NCBI GenBank assembly: GCA_027018875.1
Contig: JALUYA010000025.1
Coordinates: 1 to 51,595 of the forward strand
DNA: 51,595 nucleotides
DNA from: Gammaproteobacteria bacterium
GTDB taxonomy: Bacteria; Pseudomonadota; Gammaproteobacteria; JAKDMP01
Reading direction: 5' to 3'
Under the pieces are notes generated by a model. The model was not told the DNA's origin. It did not search any database and saw only the letters and a list, made by a program, of their open reading frames with translations. This document shows positions 1-10,946 of the stretch, piece after piece. Position numbers and translations under genes: made by a program. The first letter of the stretch is position 1, and each line of letters opens with the position of its first letter.

Positions 1-126
1 TCAATAATGAAGTGTCTCATAACTCACTCTATGGGTGACTTATTTGGAATCGCTATTTTAGCTAAAAAACACCATAAGTTACTGCTGATAATGCGTTTTC
101 ATGGTAGTTTAAATCACGGATTCAGG
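1..126 (-). mobile_element. Insertion sequence end (partial, runs off window)
   Basis: This AT-rich piece has a very different composition from the GC-rich gene beside it. Its inner border is the 19-mer TTTAAATCACGGATTCAGG at 108-126, which recurs as a perfect inverted copy at 51469-51487. Immediately past base 126 the sequence becomes decarboxylase coding sequence with no N-terminus, as expected of an insertion boundary. On the minus strand an ATG at 20-18 opens a reading frame (MRHFII...) that leaves the window and might be the start of the transposase. The interior differs from the interior at the right edge, so the two edges would be opposite ends of the element. The family cannot be assigned from so little sequence. 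Confidence 0.6.
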
Positions 127-127
127 T

Positions 128-1237
128 CCCAATAACCATGCACTCGACGGCGGCCGGGCCAGTTCGCAGATGGAAAAAGAGGCGGTGGCCGCACTGGCTC
201 ATATGCTGGGATGGAAAATCCACCTTGGGCATTTGACCGGTGGCGGCACCCTGGCCAACCTCGAAGCCTTGTGGCTGGCGCGTGAACTCGGCGGCGGGCG
301 GCGGCGGGTGCTGGCCTCGCGCGAGGCGCATTACACCCACGCCCGGATGAGCGCCGTGCTGGGAATGGACTTCCTCCCGATCGAGGTGGATCGGAACGGG
401 CGCATGGATCCTGCCGCCCTGGCGCGTAAGCTTGACGAAGATGTCGCCTGTGTCGTGGCCACGCTGGGAACGACGGCTCAGGGCGCGGTGGATCCGCTCG
501 CCGAGATCCTCCCCTTGGCGCGACAAGTCGGTGCATGGGTGCATGGGGATGCCGCCTACGGCGGCTACTTCAAACTGGTGGCCACACAGTATCCCACCCT
601 GGCGCAGGATTTCGCCGCCATCGTGGACTGCGACTCGGTGGCTATCGATCCGCACAAGCATGGATTGCAACCCTATGGCTGTGGCGCCGTGTTGTTTCGG
701 GACCCAACCGTGGGCCGAGTTTATCGCCACGATTCCCCCTATACTTATTTCAGCTCCGAAGATCTGCATCTCGGCGAGATCAGCCTCGAGTGTTCCCGGC
801 CGGGTGCCGCCGCCGTGGCCCTGTGGGCGACCCAGCGCCTCTTGCCGCTCACACCGGAAGGGGAATTCGCCCAGGGACTACGGGCAGGATTGGCGGCGGC
901 GGCCGGGCTGTATCACTGGGTACGGGAGAGCGAGGATTTCGTGGCGCTCGCGCCGCCGACCTTGGATATCGTCGTGTTTGGTGCCTCAATGGCGACCGCC
1001 AGCGCGGCTTCCGCGCGAGCCCGTGCAATACTTGCCGCGGCGGCCGCCAGGGATCTGCATTTGGCCCTGCTGCGCTTGCCGCGAGACTTGGCCGCAGCCT
1101 GGTGGCCGGGACTCGCCTGGGACGCCGAAGAGGTAACGGTGCTGCGGTGTTGCCTGCTCAAGCCGGCGCATCTTGCCTGGCTTGACGCGATCACTACCCG
1201 GTTGGGTGCGGCTGGCGAAGCCACCCGCACGGACTAA
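128..1237 (+). pseudogene. Group II PLP-dependent decarboxylase, 5' end removed by an insertion
   Basis: The protein belongs to the pyridoxal-phosphate decarboxylase family that includes aromatic amino acid, glutamate and aspartate decarboxylases. Family-like sequence is readable from base 128 (NNHALDGGRASSQMEKEAV), so the first in-frame ATG at 170 is not the true start. Numbered from that ATG, the Schiff-base lysine is K163 in DPHKHG, the cofactor aspartate is D127 in HGDAAYGG, and H55 in AHYTH is the usual ring-stacking histidine. The C-terminal part is intact through TGA/TAA at 1237. Roughly the first 100 residues expected for the family are missing at the IS boundary. The original substrate cannot be told. 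A shortened product from ATG 170 is possible but would lack the N-terminal segment that family members use for dimerisation. Confidence 0.8.
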
Positions 1238-1264
1238 CCGCCTTTCCGCACGGCACCCATCTCC

Positions 1265-1273
1265 TGCTATCAT
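1265..1273 (+). promoter_or_regulatory. Possible extended -10 element for sppA
   Basis: TGCTATCAT resembles an extended -10 (TGnTATAAT with one mismatch) and lies 28 bases before the ATG at 1302. No convincing -35 was seen. If it is real, an sppA start at 1272 would be too close to the transcription start, which favours the ATG at 1302. Confidence 0.3.
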
Positions 1274-1301
1274 GGCCCAGGTTCTCCTGGACAAAAGATC
1301 C

Positions 1302-3173
1302 ATGGCTCGACGCAAGGGGTTTCTGCGGTTTATCGGTGGTACGCTCAAGGGTATCGATATCACCCGGCGCGTGGTGATCGATCTCATTTTCATCGCCATC
1401 GTCATCGTGATTCTGGTGGTGGTATTTCGACCCAAGGCCCCCGTCCTTCCCGCGACTGCAGCGTTATATCTCAAGCCCCGGGGCATGCTGGTGGAACAGG
1501 TGCCGGATCGTCTGCGCCGAGCCCAGCAACGGCTGCTCGGGCGCCAACCATTCCCGGTGGTTCGCGTGCGCGACCTGATCAACGCACTCGATACCGCACG
1601 CACCGACCCGCGTATCCGTGCGGTCGTGCTGAATCTGAATGACTTTGTGGGCGGCGAACTGCCGCAACTTGCCCGCGTAAGCCGGGCGCTCAAGCAATTC
1701 GAGTCGAGCGGTAAGCCGGTGATTGCCTATGCCGCCAACTACGGCCAAGGAGCCTACTATCTCGCAGCCGTGGCAAACAAGACCTATCTCACCACTCAGC
1801 AGGGCCTGGTCGCGGTGTTAGGGCTTTCGGCCTATCGCAATTATTACAAGAATCTCCTCGATAAGCTCAAGGTGCAATGGCACGTGTTTCGGGTAGGCAA
1901 ATACAAATCCTTCGTCGAGCCGTTCACTCGCAATGGCATGTCACCGGCGGCAAAGCGGGAAAATACGGTTCTTCTCGATGCCCTGTGGAAGAACTACCTC
2001 GATCGGGTTGCCCGGGCACGTCACTTGCAGCCCGCGGACTTGGCCGGTTTCGTCAACCATCTGCCGGCTGCCCTGGCCGCAACCAACGGCAATGCCGCCG
2101 CGGCCGCCCGCCGGGCGGGCCTGATTACCGGAGTGCTGACCGTCCCGGAGATACGGGCCCAACTGACCAAGCTGGTCGGTGTGAATTCCGCCACCCGCAA
2201 CGGCTATAACCGGATTGGCCTGGCGGCCTATCTGGCGGCGCGCCAGCCCGCTGCGCGCCTGGCGAATCGTAGCTGGAATCAGGTGGCCATTATCGTCGCC
2301 CAGGGCGATATCGTACCCGGGGCCGCACCTCAGGGTACCGTGGGCTCACTCACCCTGACCCGGCTGATCGACCGCGCCGCACGGGATGAGCGGATCAAGG
2401 CCGTGGTGCTGGATGTCGACAGCCCGGGGGGCAGCGCACTGGCGGCCGACGAGATCTTGCATGCCGAGCTGAACCTGAAGCGGACGGGAAAGCCCCTGGT
2501 GGTTTCCATGTCCGGACTGGCTGCATCGGGAGGATACTGGATTTCCATGGCGGCAAACCGGATCTACGCCTCGGCGGGAACGATTACCGGCTCGATCGGT
2601 ATCTTTGCCATGTTCCCAACTTTCCAGCAAACCCTCGCCTGGGCCGGCATTCACCGCGACGGAGTAGAAACTTCCCCGCTGGCCGACTTCGGCGATCCTC
2701 TACGGGCAGTCTCACCGGATGCGGCCAAGGTTTTCCAACTCATCATCAAGCACGGCTATGCCGAATTCACCGGCAAGGTGGCCAAGTACCGGAATTTGCC
2801 GCTGAGCCATATCGATGCCATCGCCCAGGGGCGGGTATGGCCGGGTGTGGACGCCAAGCGCATCGGCCTGGTGGACGAAATCGGCGGCCTGGGTATGGCC
2901 GTTCGCACCGCGGCCAAGCTCGCCAAATTGCAACGCTATGGAGTTACCTATCTGGCGCCGCGCCTGAAGCCATATGATAAATTCCTGGTGGGGATGTCGC
3001 GCAACACCACGGCACAGATCATGCTAGGGCACCTGTTCGGCGGCAGTGACATCGGATCGATAAGCTTGATGGTTCGCCCGGCCCTAGCCGGAATCAAGCG
3101 GATTCTCACCTTGCGGGATCCCAACGGCATTTACGCCTACTGTTTTTGTGATGCCATAGCCGAGGTGAAGTGA
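1302..3173 (+). CDS. sppA: Signal peptide peptidase SppA, 67K type
   Basis: Membrane-bound serine protease that degrades cleaved signal peptides in the inner membrane. From ATG 1302 the product has 623 residues, close to the E. coli enzyme (618). A single N-terminal membrane helix covers about residues 27-42, followed by the two tandem SppA domains. The Ser-Lys dyad is visible: K202 in the GKYKSF segment of the first domain and S409 in ASGGYW of the second. The frame is open upstream to 1173 inside the decarboxylase gene. I chose 1302 because the sequence before it is not SppA-like and a possible -10 element lies just upstream. The next gene is convergent, so sppA is probably transcribed alone. 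Confidence 0.95.
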   Translation: MARRKGFLRFIGGTLKGIDITRRVVIDLIFIAIVIVILVVVFRPKAPVLPATAALYLKPRGMLVEQVPDRLRRAQQRLLGRQPFPVVRVRDLINALDTARTDPRIRAVVLNLNDFVGGELPQLARVSRALKQFESSGKPVIAYAANYGQGAYYLAAVANKTYLTTQQGLVAVLGLSAYRNYYKNLLDKLKVQWHVFRVGKYKSFVEPFTRNGMSPAAKRENTVLLDALWKNYLDRVARARHLQPADLAGFVNHLPAALAATNGNAAAAARRAGLITGVLTVPEIRAQLTKLVGVNSATRNGYNRIGLAAYLAARQPAARLANRSWNQVAIIVAQGDIVPGAAPQGTVGSLTLTRLIDRAARDERIKAVVLDVDSPGGSALAADEILHAELNLKRTGKPLVVSMSGLAASGGYWISMAANRIYASAGTITGSIGIFAMFPTFQQTLAWAGIHRDGVETSPLADFGDPLRAVSPDAAKVFQLIIKHGYAEFTGKVAKYRNLPLSHIDAIAQGRVWPGVDAKRIGLVDEIGGLGMAVRTAAKLAKLQRYGVTYLAPRLKPYDKFLVGMSRNTTAQIMLGHLFGGSDIGSISLMVRPALAGIKRILTLRDPNGIYAYCFCDAIAEVK

Positions 3174-3343
3174 CGCCGTGGTATTTTGTGGTGTCGAGGA
3201 CCACGTGGCACCCTGTGGATGGAACTCGGTTACGGCTGGTCACCCCTCGGTAACGCCACCCCGCGAACCAAGGCGGTGTCCGCCCGCGATTCAATTTACA
3301 GTAGTTTAGGTTGGGAATTTAAGACGCCGTCATTCAATCCAGA

Positions 3344-4411
<1,068 letters not shown>

Positions 4412-4473
4412 TGCCCATTTGCCGCACCGTGGTGCCTCTAAAATCCGGGTTCTCCACATGGGAAGTAGTTGGG

Positions 4474-4926
4474 CTACAAGCCTTCGGGACGAATCCGCTC
4501 GTATTCGCTCAGACGGGCACGGATACGTTCGGGCACGGATGCCGGCTTCTGGGTGTCAAAATCGAACCATACCAACACGGTCTTGGATTCGGCGACCACC
4601 TCCTTGGTATCGGCCAGGCAGATGATCTGCTCGAGCCCGAGACTGGTCCGGCCAACCCGAACCGTTCGAGTATAAACATCTACCGTACCGGGCCAATGCA
4701 ACTGGCGCCGGAACGCACAGGAAAGATCGGCAAGGATGATGTTCGCCCCTTCGGAACGAACCGTATCTGAATACGCCACAAGGGCATATTCGACCCGGGC
4801 GCTTTCGAGGTAACGGAAGAACTGGACATTGTTGATATGTCCGAATGCATCCATATCGCCCCAACGCAAGGCTTCACGGTGGCAATGACGATAGAGTTTG
4901 CGGGGATCATCAACTAGATCTGTCAT
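4474..4926 (-). CDS. Acyl-CoA thioesterase, hot-dog fold
   Basis: A 150-residue single-domain protein of the 4HBT/YbgC-like hot-dog family, which hydrolyses acyl-CoA thioesters in the cytosol. The signature WGDMDAFGHINN places the catalytic-type aspartate at D26 (also D24), with H30 and N32 of the usual D-x3-H-x-N pattern. The following FFRYLESAR is the family's long helix. It lies 135 bp downstream of priA on the same strand and could be read from priA or from its own promoter. The acyl substrate cannot be predicted. Confidence 0.85.
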   Translation of the reverse strand: MTDLVDDPRKLYRHCHREALRWGDMDAFGHINNVQFFRYLESARVEYALVAYSDTVRSEGANIILADLSCAFRRQLHWPGTVDVYTRTVRVGRTSLGLEQIICLADTKEVVAESKTVLVWFDFDTQKPASVPERIRARLSEYERIRPEGL

Positions 4927-5061
4927 GTAAGCCTGCTGATTTTGGATTAGCGTAATAGTGTAAGGATTTTGGAACCTCGGACCGTGGAGGGAAAGGGGTT
5001 GTGTATTTCCCGATCCGCCCCGCCCACAACCGGCAAGGCGGACTTTCCATGTGCGCCCATC

Positions 5062-7230
5062 TCAGCTCATCTCCATGGGGTCCACATCAAGCGATACCCG
5101 CACGCGGCGCGCTTCGGGCAGAGCTAGTATCCGAGCATAAGCCTGGTCGAGAACCCGCTGCAGAACCGCTCGGCGCGGTGATTCGAGCAACAATTGATAC
5201 CGGTATCGCCCGGCACGACGCAGTATAGGTGCCGAGGCCGGTCCCAAACAGCGTACTCCAGGCCGGTTCGACAACAACTCCGCCGCGGCCCGGAGAAACT
5301 CCTGCGGTGGTTCTTCCCGGCTGGCATCGGCTCGAATCAGGATCTGCGCCCCATACGGCGGGAGCCGGGCCGCCTTGCGCTCGCCCAGGGCCGTTTCGGC
5401 AAATCCCGCGTAGCCGCGTCGAAACAATTCCAGCAATAGGGGGTGTTCGGGCCACCGGGTCTGAATCAGCACCTCTCCCGGGGCTGTACGGCGCCCGGCG
5501 CGACCGGCCACCTGGACGATGAGCTGCGCCATGCGTTCCGTGGCACGGAAATCGGTCCCGTACAGTCCCTGATCGGCATTCACCACGGCCACCAGGGTTA
5601 AGTTCGCAAAATCATGCCCCTTGGCAAGCATCTGAGTTCCAACCAGAATGGGGGCGAGACCACTGGCCGCGATCTCGAGTAGTTCGGCCAACCGTCCCCG
5701 GCGGCGCGTGCTGTCCCGGTCGATACGCGCCAGAGCGAAACCCGGAAACTGCTCCGCAAGAACGGCTTCGAGCTGCTCCGTCCCCTTACCTATCGGGACC
5801 AGCTCGGGTTCCCCGCAACTCGGGCAAACCTCGGGTACCGCGCGCTCGGCACCGCAATGATGGCACACCAGCCGGGCTCGCTCCCGATGCCAGGTCAAGC
5901 GGACCGTGCACCATTGGCACTCGATCGGTGCGCCGCAAGCATGGCACAGAATTACCGGTGCGTAGCCGCGGCGATTGAGGAAAAATAGCACCTGGCCCCC
6001 CGCAGTCAAATGCTGCCGGGCCGTTTGGAGCAATTCGCCGGACAACCCGGCAGTGAGTCGCTTCTGACGCAGGTCCAGCACCCTGAGCCGGGGCGGCGGC
6101 GCCCCCGTGGCCCGGGCACCGAGGTGCAGCCGCCGATATCGCCCGCGGGCGACATTCGCCAGGCTTTCCAGCGACGGGGTGGCGGAGCCGAGGACCACGG
6201 GCACGTTCTCAAGTCGGGCCCGGTACACGGCAAGATCGCGGGCATGATAACGAAATCCATCCTGCTGTTTGAAGGAAAGATCATGCTCCTCGTCCACCAC
6301 GAACAGGCCGGGCCGGAGCAGCGGCAAAAACACGGCCGAGCGGGTCCCTACCACCACGCGCGCCGTTCCCGCAGCGGCTTCCTTCCATACCCGCAGTCGT
6401 TCACCGGCGGGCAACCCCGAGTGATAGGCCTCAAGTGACAGGCCGAGACCCGCCTCCAGGCGCGACAACAACTGGGGCGTCAAGGCTATTTCCGGCACCA
6501 GCACCAGTACCTGCCTGCCGCATTGCAAAACCTCGCGCATCGCCCCGATATAGACCTCGGTCTTACCGCTCCCGGTCACCCCATCGAGCAAAATGGAAGC
6601 ATAGCCCGACAATGCCTTGCGCAGAGATCCTACCGCGCTTCGCTGTTCCTCGTTGAACTCGACGGCGACAGTGGTCCGTGATACCCCCCCGGAGGGCACG
6701 GGTTCGATCACCCCGCGCGCTACGAGTCGCCGAAGCCGCCGCCGATCGGCCGGCTCCAGGCTCGCCACCAGAACCCCGGCGCTACCGGCCCGCCGCAACC
6801 GTTCAATCAATGCGTTCTGCCCCTGGCTTCGCGGCGAAAATCGACTTTCACTACAAAGGCGATACCACCGTGGCGGCGAAATCCGGTTCGGCTTTCCCTG
6901 GCGCATAACCGGTGGCAACACCGCCGCCAGCGCCTCTCCCGGTGGGTACCGATAATACCGGGCCGCCCAGGTGATAAATCCGAGCAAATTCTCGGGAATC
7001 AGCGGTGAATCATCCAGCACCTCAACGATACGCCGCAGCCGGGAATCCGCAAGATTGCTGGAGCCTGCGTATCCGGTAACCACGCCCACCACCCGGCGGT
7101 TCCCAAGTGGAACCCGCACCCGTGCGCCTACGGCCGGCTTGACGGAACTTCCGGCTCCGCACGAGAATAAATAATCGAGTGCTTCAGGAAAAGGAGCGGG
7201 TACCGCGACCTTGGCAATGCCCCGACTCAT
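5062..7230 (-). CDS. priA: Primosomal protein N' (replication restart helicase PriA)
   Basis: Superfamily 2 DNA helicase that recognises stalled forks and reloads the replisome. The product has 722 residues, a normal length. The N-terminal DNA-binding domain is followed by Walker A DGVTGSGKTE (K223), Walker B DEEH (313-316) and two zinc sites built by C429, C432, C438, C441, C456, C459, C469 and C472. The helicase C-terminal motif GQ-type region ends in VQVAGRAGR. The start ATG at 7230 is 20 bp after the pntB stop, so it is probably co-transcribed with the transhydrogenase genes even though the functions are unrelated. Confidence 0.97.
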   Translation of the reverse strand: MSRGIAKVAVPAPFPEALDYLFSCGAGSSVKPAVGARVRVPLGNRRVVGVVTGYAGSSNLADSRLRRIVEVLDDSPLIPENLLGFITWAARYYRYPPGEALAAVLPPVMRQGKPNRISPPRWYRLCSESRFSPRSQGQNALIERLRRAGSAGVLVASLEPADRRRLRRLVARGVIEPVPSGGVSRTTVAVEFNEEQRSAVGSLRKALSGYASILLDGVTGSGKTEVYIGAMREVLQCGRQVLVLVPEIALTPQLLSRLEAGLGLSLEAYHSGLPAGERLRVWKEAAAGTARVVVGTRSAVFLPLLRPGLFVVDEEHDLSFKQQDGFRYHARDLAVYRARLENVPVVLGSATPSLESLANVARGRYRRLHLGARATGAPPPRLRVLDLRQKRLTAGLSGELLQTARQHLTAGGQVLFFLNRRGYAPVILCHACGAPIECQWCTVRLTWHRERARLVCHHCGAERAVPEVCPSCGEPELVPIGKGTEQLEAVLAEQFPGFALARIDRDSTRRRGRLAELLEIAASGLAPILVGTQMLAKGHDFANLTLVAVVNADQGLYGTDFRATERMAQLIVQVAGRAGRRTAPGEVLIQTRWPEHPLLLELFRRGYAGFAETALGERKAARLPPYGAQILIRADASREEPPQEFLRAAAELLSNRPGVRCLGPASAPILRRAGRYRYQLLLESPRRAVLQRVLDQAYARILALPEARRVRVSLDVDPMEMS

Positions 7231-7250
7231 TGGGCCCTCTGCGGCGGCGC

Positions 7251-8621
7251 CTACAACATGGCCTTCACCGCCTGGATCAATGCGGCCACGCTTTGCTGGG
7301 CGTCACCGTAGAGCATGCGGGTATTGTCACGATAGAACAATTCGTTCTCGATTCCGGCGAACCCCCGCCCCTTGCCGCGCTTCATGACAATCACGTTTTC
7401 GGCCTTGTCGGCATTAAGAATCGGCATGCCATAGATGGGGCTGGACTTTTGGGTTCGCGCCGCCGGATTGACGACATCATTAGCGCCGATAACGACGGCC
7501 ACATCGGTATTACTGAATTCTTCGTTAATCTCATCGAGATCACCAATAATATCGTAGGGCACCCCGGCCTCGGCGAGCAGCACATTCATGTGCCCGGGCA
7601 TACGCCCGGCAACCGGGTGAATGGCGAAACGCACATCCACGCCGTGTTCGCGCAAAAGCTTGACCAGCTCCCAGAGCTTGTGCTGGGCTTGCGCGACGGC
7701 CATGCCATATCCCGGCACGATAAGAACCCGCTGGGCAAAGGCCAGCATCGCCCCGGCGTCATTGGCATTGATAGGCTTAAGACTGCCCTCGATGTCACCC
7801 CCGATTGCGGTCTCACCGAAGCCTGAAAACAGAATATTGCCGAGCGAGCGGTTCATCGCCCGTGCCATGAGGAATGTCAGCAGAGATCCCGCGGCACCGA
7901 CAATCATGCCGGCGATAATCATCGCCGGGTTACCGAGCACATACCCCTCAAAAGCCACCGCGAGTCCGGTCATTGCATTGTAAAGCGAAATCATTACCGG
8001 CATGTCGGCACCACCGACCGGCACCGTAACCAACACTCCAAGGGCCAGCACCAACAGGAAGAACACCAACAAAACACCGCTACCACCATAGATAATGGCC
8101 AGTGCGGCGAATAGCGAAACCACCAGCAGAGCAAGAAAATTAACGATATTCTGAGCCGGAAAACGTAGTGCCGTAAACCAGCCCTGGAGTTTCGCGAATG
8201 CAACCAGGCTGCCGGAAAATGATATTGCGCCGATTAACGCACCCACTACCGCGAGTACCGTCTGGCTGGGGCCATGGGTGCCGAGAATCAGCTCATGCGC
8301 CGCAATCGCACCCGCCGCGCCACCGCCCATGCCGTTGTAGAGCGCAACCATCTGCGGCATCGCCGTCATCGGTACCAGACGCCCTGAAACCCAGGCTATA
8401 ACCCCACCGAACGCGATGGCGATGAGAATAAGTGCCAGATTGATCCCGCCCCCCACCTCGGGCAGGAAAAAAGTCACGACTACCGCCAACAACATGCCGG
8501 CACCGGCGGCATAGAAACCCTGCCGGGCGCCCTTGGGCGAACTCATCCGCTTCAGCCCAATGATAAACAGAATCGAAGCGACCAAATAGGCCACCTGTAT
8601 CAGCCAGTAACCCAGTGACAT
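7251..8621 (-). CDS. pntB: NAD(P) transhydrogenase subunit beta
   Basis: Membrane subunit of the proton-translocating transhydrogenase that makes NADPH from NADH using the proton gradient. The 456 residues give a multi-helix membrane domain (about residues 1-265) and a soluble NADP(H)-binding domain III with VPGYGMAVAQAQ, the typical dinucleotide motif, and GANDVVNPAA. It is the last of three pnt genes and starts 23 bp after pntAB. Confidence 0.97.
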   Translation of the reverse strand: MSLGYWLIQVAYLVASILFIIGLKRMSSPKGARQGFYAAGAGMLLAVVVTFFLPEVGGGINLALILIAIAFGGVIAWVSGRLVPMTAMPQMVALYNGMGGGAAGAIAAHELILGTHGPSQTVLAVVGALIGAISFSGSLVAFAKLQGWFTALRFPAQNIVNFLALLVVSLFAALAIIYGGSGVLLVFFLLVLALGVLVTVPVGGADMPVMISLYNAMTGLAVAFEGYVLGNPAMIIAGMIVGAAGSLLTFLMARAMNRSLGNILFSGFGETAIGGDIEGSLKPINANDAGAMLAFAQRVLIVPGYGMAVAQAQHKLWELVKLLREHGVDVRFAIHPVAGRMPGHMNVLLAEAGVPYDIIGDLDEINEEFSNTDVAVVIGANDVVNPAARTQKSSPIYGMPILNADKAENVIVMKRGKGRGFAGIENELFYRDNTRMLYGDAQQSVAALIQAVKAML

Positions 8622-8644
8622 CTACCTTCCCCTCTTCAGATCGT

Positions 8645-8950
8645 TCAGCGCCCTCCGCGTCCGGCGGAATCGCGACTGGAATGAAACATGGCCAACATGC
8701 GCTCGGTGCTGACCCAGCCACCGACCACATTGGCCGTGGCAAGCACTACGGCGATAAACCCGATCGCCCGGCCCAGATTGCTCCCGGCCATTCCCAGCGT
8801 AATGATGGCACCGATCAGCACCGCCCCATGAATAAAATTCGATCCCGACATCAACGGGGTATGCAGAATGCTTGGTACCCGGGAAATAACTTCATAGCCG
8901 GTAAACGCGGCCAACATAAAGATATAAAAGGCAACAAATCCATAAGTCAT
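8645..8950 (-). CDS. pntAB: NAD(P) transhydrogenase subunit alpha, membrane part
   Basis: A 101-residue protein with three or four hydrophobic helices, equivalent to the C-terminal membrane part of one-piece PntA. The segment SRVPSILHTPLMSGSNFIHG is strongly conserved in the family. Its ATG overlaps the pntAA stop by four bases (ATGA, 8950-8947), which indicates translational coupling. It completes the proton channel together with PntB. Confidence 0.95.
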   Translation of the reverse strand: MTYGFVAFYIFMLAAFTGYEVISRVPSILHTPLMSGSNFIHGAVLIGAIITLGMAGSNLGRAIGFIAVVLATANVVGGWVSTERMLAMFHSSRDSAGRGGR

Positions 8951-10083
8951 GACGATCCCTCCTCCTCGGTCTGTGCCCCCGCGGATGCTTCGGCGTCCGG
9001 CAATGCGCCGCTTACCAGGCTGGCAATATAAATTTCATCCCCGGCGGGAATATTCAATGCACCATTTTTACCGAACCAAGGCGCAACGAAATTATAGCCG
9101 TTGCGGGCATACATCTCGCTGGCGTGATACGCCACTCCCGAGGCCGGATTGGTCGGACCAACCAGGGTAATGCCGGCATGAACCGTGGTCTTTCCGGGCT
9201 TGGTAAGTTCACAATTTCCACCACCCGATGCACCCAGATCGACGATAACCGCTCCCGGCGCCATAGACTCGACCATTGCCTTGGATATGATTCGCGGTGC
9301 GGGCCGGCCCGGAACCGACGCGGTTGTAATCAGCGCATTCGCCGTAGCCACATGCCGAGCGAGAATTTCCGCCTGCTGCGATTTTTCCTCCTCGGTCAAC
9401 TCACGCGCATAGCCTCCTTCGGCCTCGGCCCCGACTCCAGTGGCTATAAACCGTGCCCCCAAAGACTCGACCTGCTCCTTCGCCGCAGTGCGCACATCGT
9501 AAGCCTCGACCACTGCGCCCAGGCGGCGGATGGTGGCAATGGCCTGTAGCCCGGCAACACCCGTGCCGATCACCAACACCCGGGCGGGGCGAATAGTCCC
9601 CGCGGCGGTAGTCAGCATGGGCAAAAACCGGGGCAACGCCTCGGCGGCAAGCAATGCCGCCCGATAGCCCGCAGCCGTCGCCTGGGAAGAAAGCGCATCC
9701 ATCGACTGTGCCCGACTGATACGCGGCAGGCGCTCAAGGGCAAAGGCTCTCACCTGGGCCTTCTCATAGGCGTCCCGAGGAAAAGCGTCACTATCGGGGG
9801 CCAACAACCCAACCACCGCGGCACCGGGAGACAGGGCCGCAATCGATTCGCTCTCCACACCATGTATGGTGAGACACAACGATGCCTCTTCCCACGGCAT
9901 ATCGCGGGCTATTTTTGCCCCGGCTTCACGATAGGCGTCATCCGTGAATCCAGCCAATTTTCCCGCACCGGTCTCAACCACCACCTGCAACCCCGCCTGG
10001 AGGTAGGACTTGACCATAGCGGGTACCAGCGCCACTCGGCGCTCACCTGCCTGCCGCTCACGCGGCGCCAACACCATTGCCAT
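8947..10083 (-). CDS. pntAA: NAD(P) transhydrogenase subunit alpha, NAD-binding part
   Basis: Soluble NAD(H)-binding domain I of the transhydrogenase, 378 residues. The fold resembles alanine dehydrogenase: an N-terminal domain (RERQAGERRVALVP) and a Rossmann motif GTGVAGLQAIATIRRLGA followed by VEAYDVR. The acidic, Ala-rich C-terminus replaces the linker to the membrane part that is fused in E. coli PntA. AAGGAG lies five bases before the ATG at 10083. It is the first gene of the pntAA-pntAB-pntB group, with priA following closely. Confidence 0.96.
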   Translation of the reverse strand: MAMVLAPRERQAGERRVALVPAMVKSYLQAGLQVVVETGAGKLAGFTDDAYREAGAKIARDMPWEEASLCLTIHGVESESIAALSPGAAVVGLLAPDSDAFPRDAYEKAQVRAFALERLPRISRAQSMDALSSQATAAGYRAALLAAEALPRFLPMLTTAAGTIRPARVLVIGTGVAGLQAIATIRRLGAVVEAYDVRTAAKEQVESLGARFIATGVGAEAEGGYARELTEEEKSQQAEILARHVATANALITTASVPGRPAPRIISKAMVESMAPGAVIVDLGASGGGNCELTKPGKTTVHAGITLVGPTNPASGVAYHASEMYARNGYNFVAPWFGKNGALNIPAGDEIYIASLVSGALPDAEASAGAQTEEEGSS

Positions 10084-10251
10084 GCCGGCTCCTTTTTCCC
10101 CTTGTGCACGGACTATCCTAGCAAGTTTTCCCCCTTATGATCGATCTTTCCCCCTCAGTGCATGCATTCCTGGCATCTTGACATTGTCCTAAAGGGTCGG
10201 CACAGTGATATAAATTAAAGGGAAAATTGAGGTTAAAAGGCAGGAAAGCAG

Positions 10252-10842
10252 ATGGAACTCGGACAACAGGTTTTGCGCACGGATACGGCCGGTCTTCCCC
10301 TCGAATGGGTCGGTTACCAGGATGCTGTACGGCTTTACAGCCTGGGTCTTATTGCCTATACCCTGGGACAAACCCTATACCGGTTACATGGCGGCATCAA
10401 CGCCGCAACCGGAAAACGCTCGAAGCTGACCGTTCATTCCATCATTGCCACCTACGGCAAAAGTATCGCCGCAAGTCGTCTGGCCTCCGACTATGTCCCC
10501 CCGGTATCCAACTCGGCCCTGTTCAAGCGCGATGCCTATCTGTGCCTTTACTGCGGCCACTCCTTTATGGCCCGGGATCTGTCCCGAGACCATATTACCC
10601 CGGTCAGCCAGGGCGGCGCCGATGAATGGCGCAATCTGGCCACTGCCTGTCACCGGTGCAACAATCACAAGGCCGGGCAAACGCCGGAGCAGGCCAACCT
10701 GCAATTGATCGCCGTGCCATTTACTCCAAGCTATGCCGAATATATTTACCTGAAGGGGAAACGAATTCTTGCCGATCAAATGGAATTTCTCAAGGCTCAT
10801 TTTCCACGCTCCAGCCCGTTACTCGAACGCATCAACACATGA
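10252..10842 (+). CDS. HNH endonuclease family protein
   Basis: The 196-residue protein has a C-terminal HNH (beta-beta-alpha metal) nuclease fold with zinc-knuckle cysteines C98 and C101 (CLYCG), the catalytic DH pair D113/H114, N128, and the second knuckle C133/C136 (CHRC) followed by NNHK. The N-terminal 90 residues have no motif I recognise. AGGA lies about ten bases before the ATG. It stands alone between divergent pntAA and the hemolysin III gene, with no methylase or transposase near it. It may be a stand-alone housekeeping HNH protein rather than a restriction enzyme. The target is unknown. Confidence 0.85.
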   Translation: MELGQQVLRTDTAGLPLEWVGYQDAVRLYSLGLIAYTLGQTLYRLHGGINAATGKRSKLTVHSIIATYGKSIAASRLASDYVPPVSNSALFKRDAYLCLYCGHSFMARDLSRDHITPVSQGGADEWRNLATACHRCNNHKAGQTPEQANLQLIAVPFTPSYAEYIYLKGKRILADQMEFLKAHFPRSSPLLERINT

Positions 10843-10946
10843 GCTAAACGCCGGGCCCAGCGTCGCAATCGGGATAGGGCCGAATTCATCTTCCCGGAAA
10901 TTCAGGTCAAAAAATGTGACTGCCACGGTAATTTTATGTATTTATT

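Noticed and set aside
3272-3284. GGCGG-TGT-CCGCC small hairpin between sppA and adenine deaminase
   Set aside because: Only five base pairs with a 3-base loop and no clean T-run. Too weak to call a terminator.
4997-5031. GGTTGTG/CACAACC inverted repeat downstream of priA
   Set aside because: Long loop of about 20 bases and no T-run. Likely chance.
10178-10214. TTGACA and TATAAA upstream of the HNH gene
   Set aside because: The two hexamers are 25 bp apart, outside the usable range for a sigma-70 promoter.
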